From Anaerolineales bacterium (GTDB lineage Bacteria > Chloroflexota > Anaerolineae > Anaerolineales > Villigracilaceae): a stretch of 64,000 nt of DNA. Location: contig JABTTV010000001.1 in assembly GCA_015075725.1 (NCBI GenBank), forward strand, positions 4,145,223-4,209,222. The letters run 5' to 3'. How positions within the stretch are numbered: position 1 is the first letter of the stretch; each line of letters starts with the position of its first letter. Positions 9,829 through 17,450 of this stretch are shown one piece after another. The notes under the pieces were generated by a model that was given only the letters and a program-made list of their open reading frames with translations, had not been told where the DNA came from and ran no database searches. Both the position numbers and the translations under genes were made by a program.

Positions 9829-10563
9829 ATGACCCTGCAAAAAGATCCCGAAGGTTTCGAAAAAAAACATCTGGACAGCATTGTTGACCTTAATGGAAAA
9901 CGCATCATGGAGGTCGGATGCGGCGAAGGGCGTTTGACGTGGAAGTACGCCTCCGCCTCGTCCCTGACCATCGGGTTTGACCCCGACCATTCGGCCTTGC
10001 GTGTCGCCCGTGCGGATTCCTCCCCTGACCTGCACGACAAAGTCCGCTTTGCGTGTGCCAGCGCAAAAAACATTCCTTTCCGTAAAGAAACTTTCGATAT
10101 CGCCATCCTCGCCTGGTCGCTTTGATGAATGGAACACGAGAGCATGGTCCATGCTCTGAACGAAATCCATCGAATCCTAAAGCCGCGAGGCATCCTGATC
10201 GACCTGCGCCCCGTCGAGGATAATTGGTCTGTGGAGGTGGTTTCTTCGACCGGACATAGGGTCGCAGGCAAGTTAATGGATATGCCCGTCGGCATCGCAG
10301 ATGATAACGCCGCGTTCAAAGCGATGAAGGAGGTTGAAGCGCTCGGTTGGTTCTCGAAAGAAAAGGGTGACGAATTCGGTTTCTTCTACATCTGGGACAC
10401 ACCCTCCGAGATGAAGTCTTACATCGACGAGGAATGGGAGGATTTCGAAAAGCTGGACGACGACCTATACCGAAAAACAAGTTCGTTATGGGCATCGGCC
10501 AATGCCGATGCCCGGGTCCGTGTACGGGTCAAAATGTGGATTGCGGCGTGGAAGAAGCTATAA
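9829..10563 (+). CDS. SAM-dependent methyltransferase with two adjacent in-frame TGA codons (candidate selenoprotein)
   Basis: Two frames, 9829-10125 and 10129-10563, are in the same phase and separated only by TGA TGA (10123-10128). Joined, they make one class I methyltransferase of about 244 codons. Motif I EVGCGEG lies at 28-34, the acidic FDPDHS strand follows, then FDIAILAWSL, the two TGA codons (99 and 100), and MEHESMVHALNEIHRILKPRG, the usual post-motif helix and strand. The break falls inside the fold, so two independent genes are very unlikely. As I recall, homologs carry Cys-Cys after WSL. A 7-bp hairpin with loop GGTCC follows 17 bases after the second TGA. Read as Sec-Sec, the protein is intact; otherwise it is a nonsense-mutated gene. 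It begins three bases after the amidase stop. Confidence 0.75.
10139..10157 (+). promoter_or_regulatory. Candidate bacterial SECIS hairpin
   Basis: A perfect stem AGAGCAT / ATGCTCT (10139-10145 with 10151-10157) closes a five-base loop GGTCC. The loop begins 20 bases after the first in-frame TGA and 17 after the second. Bacterial SECIS elements sit directly downstream of the UGA inside the coding region and need a G-U in a small apical loop; the E. coli fdhF element, from memory, has the loop GGUCU 18 bases after its UGA. The match in position and loop is close, but the hairpin is also a plain palindrome in coding DNA, so it is only a candidate. Confidence 0.5.
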
Positions 10564-10582
10564 TTATAAGAGATTAATCCTG

Positions 10583-10608
10583 GAGGCGGTAATAGACCGT
10601 CTCTTTTT
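10583..10608 (+). terminator. Rho-independent terminator after the methyltransferase
   Basis: GAGGCGGT (10583-10590), loop AATAG, ACCGTCTC (10596-10603), then five T. The 8-bp stem has one G-T pair. It lies 20 bases after the methyltransferase stop and closes the run of genes starting at 3891. Confidence 0.8.
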
Positions 10609-10655
10609 GTTCTCTATACTACAAGAAAGATGTCCTCGCAGATTTGGAGAATGAA

Positions 10656-11723
10656 ATGAAAAAAAACTTATCGGTATTCTTCTTGCTTTCGATATTACTT
10701 TCCAGCTGCGGCGCAGAGGCAACTCCCCTGCCCATTCCCTCACCCCAGCCCGCCACAGCGACACCCACTTTTACACTGACTTCGGAGCCAGCACTCACAT
10801 ATTCCCCGGCGCCCACCGCCACTCCTGTTCCGCACCCCATGAGCATCATCGCGCTCAGAAACCAGGAATATCCCGGCAGCGAGATCACCGTCGTTAAAGA
10901 ATTGGAGCGCGGCGTGAATTACCGCCGATATTATGTCTATTATCTTTCTGAGGGACTGAAGATCTATGCCCTGCTTACCATTCCCAATGGCGAGAAACCC
11001 GATGGGGGCTTCCCTGCCATCGTCTTCAACCACGGCTACATCCCGCCGGACGTGTACCGCACGACCGAGCGATACATTCACTATGTCGATCAACTTGCGC
11101 GCTCGGGCTACGTCGTTTTCCGCATCGATTACCGCGGACACGATCAATCCGAAGGCGAGGCGACAGGCGCATACGGCAACCCCGGCTACCAGATCGATGT
11201 CATGAATGCCGTCACATCCCTCCAACGGCATCCCGATATAAACCCGGAGAAGATCGGCATGTGGGGCCATTCGATGGGCGGATATTTGACCCTGCGCGCG
11301 ATGGTCATTTCGGATGAAGTGAAAGTCGGCGTGATCTGGGCTGGCGTCGTCGCTTCGTATACGGACCTGCTCTACAACTGGCGGCGGACGGGCGCATTCA
11401 CTCCCTCACCGAGCTCCACAGGGAGGGGGTGGCGCGGCGCATGGATCGAGCAATATGGAACTCCGGAGCAGAACCCTGTCTTTTGGGATTCTGTCTCTGC
11501 GACATCCTACCTCGCGGAGCTTTCCGGACCATTGGAACTGCATCATGGAACTGCGGACGAAGATGTCCCCGTTGAGTTTTCGATCCGGCTGGCGGAGTTG
11601 GGACGGCAGTATGGACAGATCGTAAATTTATATACCTACGACGGCGACAACCACAATATATCCAAATATTTCTCGCAGGCAATGAGACAAACGATCGCAT
11701 TCTACGATATCTATTTGAAATGA
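10656..11723 (+). CDS. Secreted lipoprotein alpha/beta hydrolase (prolyl-oligopeptidase-like)
   Basis: About 355 residues. The ATG at 10656 (GGAG six bases upstream) is preferred over the TTG at 10644. A lipoprotein signal peptide ends in the lipobox LSSC with Cys18, followed by a long Pro/Thr/Ala-rich linker typical of surface proteins. The hydrolase domain shows FNHGY, FRIDYRGHDQSEG, the nucleophile elbow GHSMGG, HHGTADEDVP (acid) and GDNHN (histidine). It resembles the dienelactone-hydrolase/S9 group; substrate unknown. In-frame residues TPSPSSTGRGW (bases about 11398-11433) look like a small inserted palindromic repeat, as in moeA. A TATACT lies at 10615-10620. Confidence 0.88.
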   Translation: MKKNLSVFFLLSILLSSCGAEATPLPIPSPQPATATPTFTLTSEPALTYSPAPTATPVPHPMSIIALRNQEYPGSEITVVKELERGVNYRRYYVYYLSEGLKIYALLTIPNGEKPDGGFPAIVFNHGYIPPDVYRTTERYIHYVDQLARSGYVVFRIDYRGHDQSEGEATGAYGNPGYQIDVMNAVTSLQRHPDINPEKIGMWGHSMGGYLTLRAMVISDEVKVGVIWAGVVASYTDLLYNWRRTGAFTPSPSSTGRGWRGAWIEQYGTPEQNPVFWDSVSATSYLAELSGPLELHHGTADEDVPVEFSIRLAELGRQYGQIVNLYTYDGDNHNISKYFSQAMRQTIAFYDIYLK

Positions 11724-11808
11724 CGATAGTGACGTAATACTGAACGAAGCGAGGCATCTCCACTCCTTTCTGAGAGACTCTTCGCTCCGCCAAGAGTGAC
11801 ACAATTGG
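11724..11808. other. Convergent intergenic spacer, possible dispersed repeat
   Basis: The short gap between two convergent genes reads as a purine/pyrimidine-alternating tract (GAACGAAGCGAGGCATCTCC, then a stretch with ACTCTTCGCTCCGCC and AAGAGTGAC). Its style resembles dispersed intergenic repeats of bacterial genomes, but only one copy is visible here. No clear terminator stem was found. Confidence 0.3.
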
Positions 11809-13776
11809 CTATCTATCAAAATGCAAGATCGCGAGGTTGCCCTCGAAATACCGGGCGATCTGTTCGGGAATGTTCCCAAGCGTATCCTGAACACGTTTGC
11901 GGGAGCCAAAACCCGGCAGGATGATGAAATCGCTGACGACTTCGTGTTCCAATTTCTCTGGTTTGAGCTGGTCTTTCAATGTCTCCAGCTTATATACCTG
12001 GTCGGGGTTGATTGCGGCAAATAATGCTTCGAGGTTTTGAACATAGCTTTTATCCGCGCGGACGAGCAGAGGGACGTTCAACGCCTTGGCGATGGCAAGC
12101 GTGGCTTCCACCATCCGGCGCAGGGCGATGGGAGGCACCGCTTTGGGTGGAACAATAAAGATCACCTGCCGCATGCTGTTCAATGGCAGGGATAACTTCC
12201 CCGCCACCACCGGAGAATCGGTTCCCCAGATCACTTCATCCAGGACCGACCCAAGAACGCTCTCACGAAAGGTCCGCCGTCCGCGCCAGCCCATGACGAT
12301 CAGTGAGGCCTTTTCCTCCTGTGCCATATGAAGGATTCCCTGTGCATGAGTGGCGGCAAGACGCGGTATGAATTCGATCTCGGCGTCCGGATCATGCATG
12401 GATTGGCTCACTTTGCCTAATAATTCCTTATGCATCATCAGACTATTGTGTTCGTTCGGTCCCTTGTCCTGCGCGATGCTGACCGCCAAAACCTTTCCCT
12501 TCGAACCCCGGGCGAGCAAACTTGCAAGAGAAACCAAACCTTCGGAGTGTCCCGACTCGGAGACGGGGACGAGAATCCGACCGAAGAGTGAAGTCTGCTC
12601 AACGTCGGCGGAGACAGTTTGAATGTCGGGGGCGAACCGCTGGACGATGAGAGGCGAAGTGATCGAAGTGAGGAGAATCATCAGGATGGCGGCGTTGAAG
12701 AGTGTTGGGTCAAAAAGTCCAGTTTCCAAACCGATAACAAGGGTTGGGATCGTGACTGCAGCCTGGGCATGGGATAACCCATAGACGGTCCAGAACTCGG
12801 ATTTTGAGTATTTGTAAATCCGGGCAGTGAGCCAGGCGGCGATGAATTTGGAAACGTATGCAACGACTGTGACCCCTGCCGCCACAACAATGGTCTGCGG
12901 GCTTTCGAGAAAAGTCAGCGGATTGGTGATCAGACCGCTGTATAATAAAAAGACGGGAATGAAAAAGGACTCGCCGATAAAGAGTACATGACCCGCCACC
13001 GGGCTGTGGCACGGCAACATCGAGTTGACCGCCAGTCCCGCAAGGAACGCACCGACCACTTCATGCACGCCGATGACTTCAGCCACAAAGGCGGCGACAA
13101 AAAGCGCGACAATCACGAATTGAAATTCGACGGCGCGACCAGTGAGTCTTTGAAAGACAAACTTGCCAAAACGCGGCAACCCAAAAATGATGAGCGCCGT
13201 AAAGATGGCAAGTAGAACGAACAATTGAGCAAAATAACCGAAGCTCAAACCGCCCTTGCCTGCGCCGAGGACTACTGCAAGGATAATGAATGCGCCAATG
13301 TCTGTAAGGACGGTTGCGCCGGTTGTGACGGCCACCGCCTCATTACGAGTGACGCCAAGCTTTGTAAGGATGGGGAATGCGATAAGGGTATGGGATGCAA
13401 ACGCAGAACCAAGCAGGATCATCCCAAGCCAGTCGAGCCCGAGGATGTAGCCAAGCCCCATACCCATCAATTGCGGAAAGATGAAGGTGATGATGCCAAA
13501 CACCAAAGCCCGTGCGCGGACCTTCATGAACTGATTGATATCGACTTCGAGACCGGCACTGAACATGAGGTAGACCAGTCCGATGGTCGAGAGGAATTGG
13601 ATGCGGTCGTTATCTTCGAGCAGGCCAAGCCCGTGCGGACCGATGAGCATGCCGCCGATTATGATGCCGATGATGCCGGGCAGTTTTAACCGTTCCGAGA
13701 TCAGCGGCGTGATCAGGATGATCGCCATGACGATCAGGAAAAAGCCTACGGGTTTGGAGAAGAGTTCTTCGAGCAC
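11809..13776 (-). CDS. CPA2-type cation:proton antiporter with C-terminal USP domains
   Basis: A 655-residue protein. Residues about 1-385 form a 12-13-helix Na+/H+ (Kef/NapA-type) exchanger with the usual PGIIGIIIGGMLIGPHGLG entry helix and a transport core around SAFASHTLIAFP and AEVIGVHEVVGAFLAG. Residues about 395-530 form a universal-stress-protein fold with the marks RILVPVSESGHS and VMGWRG. A second, weaker alpha/beta region follows to the C-terminus. No TrkA-N (RCK) domain is seen, so gating may rely on the USP part. The role is cation and pH homeostasis at the membrane; ion specificity is not readable. Confidence 0.9.
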   Translation of the reverse strand: MLEELFSKPVGFFLIVMAIILITPLISERLKLPGIIGIIIGGMLIGPHGLGLLEDNDRIQFLSTIGLVYLMFSAGLEVDINQFMKVRARALVFGIITFIFPQLMGMGLGYILGLDWLGMILLGSAFASHTLIAFPILTKLGVTRNEAVAVTTGATVLTDIGAFIILAVVLGAGKGGLSFGYFAQLFVLLAIFTALIIFGLPRFGKFVFQRLTGRAVEFQFVIVALFVAAFVAEVIGVHEVVGAFLAGLAVNSMLPCHSPVAGHVLFIGESFFIPVFLLYSGLITNPLTFLESPQTIVVAAGVTVVAYVSKFIAAWLTARIYKYSKSEFWTVYGLSHAQAAVTIPTLVIGLETGLFDPTLFNAAILMILLTSITSPLIVQRFAPDIQTVSADVEQTSLFGRILVPVSESGHSEGLVSLASLLARGSKGKVLAVSIAQDKGPNEHNSLMMHKELLGKVSQSMHDPDAEIEFIPRLAATHAQGILHMAQEEKASLIVMGWRGRRTFRESVLGSVLDEVIWGTDSPVVAGKLSLPLNSMRQVIFIVPPKAVPPIALRRMVEATLAIAKALNVPLLVRADKSYVQNLEALFAAINPDQVYKLETLKDQLKPEKLEHEVVSDFIILPGFGSRKRVQDTLGNIPEQIARYFEGNLAILHFDR

Positions 13777-13802
13777 GCATATCCTTCGTTATTGGCAATT
13801 GG

Positions 13803-14228
13803 TTATTGGGCCGGGTCGAGCTTTTCCATCCAGCGAGATGGGTTGCCCAGTTCGGTAAAACCAAACTGATTATACAATCCATGAGCGTCGCGAGTGAGAA
13901 GACACCAACGTTTCATCCCCTGTAAATCAGGGTGGGACATTACACATTTCATCATCCATTTTCCCAACTCCCGACCGCGATAGTCCTCGTGGATAAAGAC
14001 ATCGCAAAGATAGGCAAAGATGGCGCGGTCAGTCACCACGCGCGCGAAGCCGATTTGTCTTTCCCCATCGTACAAGCCGAAATTCACCGAAAACTGTATC
14101 GATTTCTCGATCACCCCACGCGGACGTTTGTCCGCCCAATAGGCGCGTGAGAGGAAATCACAAATTGCATCCACATCAAGGCGCGAAGGGTCATCTGAAA
14201 TGATAAAGCTGTCTCTTTTGTATTCCAT
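13803..14228 (-). CDS. GNAT-family N-acetyltransferase
   Basis: A 141-residue single-domain GNAT protein. The acetyl-CoA loop is in HEDYRGRELGKWMM, preceded by beta strands FGLYDGERQIGFARVV and AIFAYLCDVFI, and followed by the C-terminal LLTRDAHGLYNQFGFTEL. The substrate is unknown. Upstream on its strand an extended -10 (TG-A-TAAAAT, hexamer 14235-14240) ends only six bases before the ATG, and no Shine-Dalgarno is visible, so the transcript may be leaderless. The gene ends 26 bases from the antiporter start and may be cotranscribed with it. Confidence 0.88.
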   Translation of the reverse strand: MEYKRDSFIISDDPSRLDVDAICDFLSRAYWADKRPRGVIEKSIQFSVNFGLYDGERQIGFARVVTDRAIFAYLCDVFIHEDYRGRELGKWMMKCVMSHPDLQGMKRWCLLTRDAHGLYNQFGFTELGNPSRWMEKLDPAQ

Positions 14229-14348
14229 ACAAATATTTTATCAGGCTGGAATCAAATAAGGTAAACTTGGCATAACCATCTTCCTTTATTCCTCTTTCTT
14301 CTTTCGTCACCTCCCACTCCCTATTTTCTACTTTCCACGGAGCCTCCC

Positions 14349-15401
14349 ATGCGCCTCACCAACATGATCACCGCTGTTGACCTGCACGCCTGCGGCGAAC
14401 CGGGGCGAGTCATCACCGGCGGCGTGCTCGACGTGCCCGGCAGGACGATGTTCGAGAAGATGAAATTCATGGAGAAAAATCTCGACGACCTGCGCCTGCG
14501 TATGTTACGCGAGCCGCGCGGATACCCCGCCTTATGCTGCAACGTCATCATGCAGCCTACGAATCCAGACGCCGCCGCAGGCTTCATCATCATGGAGCAG
14601 ACCGAGTATCCGCCCATGTCTGGCACGAACACCATCTGTGTGGCGACAACCCTGCTCGAGACAGGCATGATTCCTATGCGTGATCCCGTCACCGAATTCA
14701 TGCTTGAAGCGCCCGCTGGGCTGGTCGGCATCCGTGCTGAGTGCAAAGATGGCAAGGTCACGCAAATCACGTTCAAGAACGTCCCCGCTTTTGCCGTGCA
14801 TCTCGACCTCAATGTCGAAATCCCCACGCTTGGCACCGTCAAAGTGGACGTGGCTTGGGGTGGCATGTTCTACGCGATTGCAGACGCCGCGCAATTCGGC
14901 TTGCAACTCACGCCCGACGAAGGCAGAGACATCACCCGCATCACTGAAATGGTCAAATCTGCCACGGCAGAGCAATACCCGGTCATGCATCCTGATAACC
15001 CGGAAATTACCGGTCCAACCATTGGGCAGCTTTCCGCGCCGCCGGTACATCCGCAAGCGCACCGCAAAAATGTCGTCACTGTTTCCACCGGCAAAATCGA
15101 CTGGAACAAACCCTCCACCTGGACAGGCGTCATTGACCGTTCTCCCTGCGGCACGGGCACATGCGCCAAGATGGCAACACTGTACGCGCGCCATCAACTT
15201 GGCTTGGATCAAGATTTCATCCACGAAGGGATTCTCGGCACGCTCTTCACGGGTCGGCTCATCGAAGAGACGCAGGTCGGTCCGTACAAAGCCGTTGTCC
15301 CCACCATTGGCGGCACAGCGTGGATCACGGGCATCCATCAATTCGTGGTCGACCCCAGTGACCCATACCCGAATGGATTTACAATCGGCGATATCTGGTA
15401 A
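14349..15401 (+). CDS. Proline racemase family protein (Ser/Cys catalytic pair)
   Basis: A 350-residue member of the proline racemase / hydroxyproline epimerase / 3-hydroxyproline dehydratase family. The second catalytic site DRSPCGTGT is intact with C267 and D263. The first, normally a Cys in MCGH, reads MSGTNT with Ser91. Racemases and epimerases use two Cys; Thr/Cys enzymes dehydrate trans-3-hydroxy-L-proline; a Ser/Cys pair points away from a simple racemase. The ATG follows GGAG six bases upstream. Amino acid catabolism is likely but the exact substrate is not settled by sequence. Confidence 0.88.
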   Translation: MRLTNMITAVDLHACGEPGRVITGGVLDVPGRTMFEKMKFMEKNLDDLRLRMLREPRGYPALCCNVIMQPTNPDAAAGFIIMEQTEYPPMSGTNTICVATTLLETGMIPMRDPVTEFMLEAPAGLVGIRAECKDGKVTQITFKNVPAFAVHLDLNVEIPTLGTVKVDVAWGGMFYAIADAAQFGLQLTPDEGRDITRITEMVKSATAEQYPVMHPDNPEITGPTIGQLSAPPVHPQAHRKNVVTVSTGKIDWNKPSTWTGVIDRSPCGTGTCAKMATLYARHQLGLDQDFIHEGILGTLFTGRLIEETQVGPYKAVVPTIGGTAWITGIHQFVVDPSDPYPNGFTIGDIW

Positions 15402-15454
15402 TGGGCGATTCACAAATAACTATGCAAAACCACCTGCTGGCTGAAGGAGTTCCC

Positions 15455-16093
15455 ATGGGTCCGACGAGGACAGATTCAAAAATAGAAAAATGGAGCGGGA
15501 TTGCATCCCTTTTGCTGGCTGTCACATTTTTAGTGCCGGCATTTATCTATCTCGTTGGAGACTTACGCTCAACCATTGGTCAACTTGCTTATCACCTGGC
15601 CGATTTTATGTACGGACCGGTTTGGTCTGTGTGTCTCGTCATTGTAGTATTCACACTTCGCGAAAAATCCGGCGGGCAAGCATCACGGCGCATGTCGCTG
15701 GCGTTGATGTCAGCATTCCTCTCCGCAGGGATGATGCTGGCCGTCGCCTTCATCCGTTCATCCAACCGGCAATATCACATTCTTCATCCCGAATTGAACC
15801 TGCAAGAATCCATTCCTGTCCTCGTCGTGTGGACCACGCTTATTGCAGGTTTAACCGCCGTCGGCTGGCATTTTTTGGGATGGACTCAAATCCTAATCGG
15901 CATCGTCCATTGGGAGTCTCAGCAGATGCCGCGCCTGCTAAACCTGGTTTATTTTGCAATGGGCTTCGTTTCACTTTTTATTTATTTATTTCCAGCCGCC
16001 GAAGGGCTGGGTATATTGCTAGGCATGGTCTTATACACCTGGCAAGGCGTTCTATTTATGAAAACCAAACGAATAAGCAAAGATGAACGATAG
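15455..16093 (+). CDS. Conserved-looking membrane protein of unknown function
   Basis: About 212 residues. The ATG at 15455 has AAGGAG (15444-15449) at a good distance and is preferred over the ATG at 15401 that overlaps the upstream gene. Six hydrophobic segments are visible, starting GIASLLLAVTFLVPAFIYLV, with short charged loops. The overall length and helix count resemble DUF4386-like membrane proteins, but I do not recognise a signature motif. No catalytic or binding residues can be named. It may be cotranscribed with the proline racemase family gene. Confidence 0.6.
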   Translation: MGPTRTDSKIEKWSGIASLLLAVTFLVPAFIYLVGDLRSTIGQLAYHLADFMYGPVWSVCLVIVVFTLREKSGGQASRRMSLALMSAFLSAGMMLAVAFIRSSNRQYHILHPELNLQESIPVLVVWTTLIAGLTAVGWHFLGWTQILIGIVHWESQQMPRLLNLVYFAMGFVSLFIYLFPAAEGLGILLGMVLYTWQGVLFMKTKRISKDER

Positions 16094-16098
16094 ATCGC

Positions 16099-16147
16099 GG
16101 ACGATAGGCAATCTTTTTCATGGTCAAACGTCAATGGTCTATCGTCC
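16099..16147. repeat. Inverted repeat between convergent genes
   Basis: GGACGATAG (16099-16107) and CTATCGTCC (16139-16147) form a perfect 9-bp inverted repeat around a 31-base loop, between the membrane-protein gene and moeA, reaching into the moeA stop codon. There is no T-run, so it is more a repeat or an mRNA end structure than a classic terminator. Confidence 0.5.
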
Positions 16148-17415
16148 TAGATCAAAATCACTTCCACGATTTCACCCGCGCTCAATCCCGTTGCGTCAGG
16201 ATGAATTTTCAGCAAGCCATCACCCGCCGCCAGGGTAAATATCAAATTGCTCTTCCCAAATATCGGCTCGGCGATCCAACCCTCACTCCTGCCCCCTCTC
16301 CCTGAGGGCGAGGGGGACAACTTCACCGCCCACCAATCTTCGCGCCCTGCCTGCGACGGCAGGTTGACGGTTAACTTTGCCTGCACAGTCGCTTTGGGTT
16401 TGGGTATTGCGCCCAGCAACCTCTCGATGACCGGCACGACAAATAAATATCCATTCACCAGGGCGCTGACGGGATTGCCGGGCAACCCGATGACCGCTTT
16501 GCCCTTGCACTTGCCGAGGATGGTCGGTTTGCCGGGACGGGTGTTGATGCCATGCACAAGCACACCGGGTTCCCCAAGTTGGCGGATGACTTCAGCGGTC
16601 ATGTCGCGGGTGGAGGCGGACGACCCGGCAGTGACGATGACCACATCACACTCATTGAGAGCCTTCGCCGAAGCGCTTTTCAGTAACTCAAATTCATCGC
16701 CAATGATCCCATAGCGGACGGGAATTCCCCCGCTCTTCTCGATCAATGCTCCCAGCGTGTACGAGTTAATGTCGCGCACCTGTCCGGGTCTTGGATATTG
16801 TCCAGGTTCGATGACTTCATCGCCTGTTGAGATCAACCCTACCCGCGGCTTTCTGGCTACGCGCAGGGATGTGATTCCCAACGCCATCAGCCCGCCAATT
16901 TCGGCTGGGCGCAAAGTGGCGCCTTTGGGAATCACGATCTGGTCTTTGGCAACATCCTCGCCAATACGGATGACATTCTCGCCGTCTGCGACGGATTTAA
17001 AAACCTCGATCTCTGGGCGGACGGACCCCGCGCCTACAATTTGCTGGGTGTATTCCAACATTACAACCGCATCTGCGCCATCCGGGAGCATGCCGCCAGT
17101 GTGGATCAAAGCACATTGACCTGCGCCAATTTCAATGGACGGCTCATCCCCCATTGGCACCTCGCCGATGAGATGAAGATACGCTGGCAGGGAGTCTGTC
17201 GCGCCAAAAGTGTCTGCGGCGCGGACGGCATATCCATCCACGGTGGTGCGAGGGAATTCGGGCAACGGGTGCGGCGCAACAATATCCTCGGCAGTGACTC
17301 TGCCCAGGGCGGAATCCACAGCCAGGATTTCTGAATCAGGCGTCGCCCTGGAAAGAGCCGCAAGAAGTTTTTCACGCGCTTCGTCCGGCGGGAGGAGGGT
17401 CAGAAATTCGGGCAT
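16147..17415 (-). CDS. moeA: Molybdopterin molybdenumtransferase MoeA
   Basis: A 422-residue protein with the MoeA layout: N-terminal region EFPRTTVDGYAVRA (the usual TS/T-x-DGY site), a domain with GADAVVMLEYT and GENVIRIGEDV, and the MoaB/Mog-like domain with GLISTGDEV, DINSYTL, VTAGSSAS (GGxS-like), HGINTRPGKPT and GLPGNPVSA. MoeA inserts molybdate into adenylylated molybdopterin in cofactor synthesis. The C-terminal domain IV is interrupted in frame by SPSPSGRGGRSEGW, encoded around the perfect palindromic hairpin 16292-16316, a small repeat insertion. No other Mo-cofactor gene lies nearby. Confidence 0.95.
   Translation of the reverse strand: MPEFLTLLPPDEAREKLLAALSRATPDSEILAVDSALGRVTAEDIVAPHPLPEFPRTTVDGYAVRAADTFGATDSLPAYLHLIGEVPMGDEPSIEIGAGQCALIHTGGMLPDGADAVVMLEYTQQIVGAGSVRPEIEVFKSVADGENVIRIGEDVAKDQIVIPKGATLRPAEIGGLMALGITSLRVARKPRVGLISTGDEVIEPGQYPRPGQVRDINSYTLGALIEKSGGIPVRYGIIGDEFELLKSASAKALNECDVVIVTAGSSASTRDMTAEVIRQLGEPGVLVHGINTRPGKPTILGKCKGKAVIGLPGNPVSALVNGYLFVVPVIERLLGAIPKPKATVQAKLTVNLPSQAGREDWWAVKLSPSPSGRGGRSEGWIAEPIFGKSNLIFTLAAGDGLLKIHPDATGLSAGEIVEVILI
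16292..16316. repeat. Palindromic repeat inserted in moeA
   Basis: CCCCCTC (16292-16298) and GAGGGGG (16310-16316) form a 7-bp stem, with CCC/GGG inside it. Read on the coding strand it gives part of the residues SPSPSGRGGRS, which have no counterpart in a standard MoeA. A related sequence (CTCCCT at 11401-11406 with AGGGAG at 11420-11425) is inside the lipoprotein hydrolase and also encodes an SPSxxGRG peptide. Confidence 0.6.
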
Positions 17416-17450
17416 ATCGGGTTAAAAGTCGAAGGTCAAAGGTTGTAAGG

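Noticed and set aside
10129-10563. Methyltransferase C-terminal half as a gene of its own
   Set aside because: It begins in the middle of the methyltransferase fold, has no ribosome site, and is in phase with the frame before the TGA pair.
13225-13689. Plus-strand Cys-rich frame resembling a metal-binding protein
   Set aside because: The Cys run is the antisense of Ala/Thr codons in the antiporter gene.
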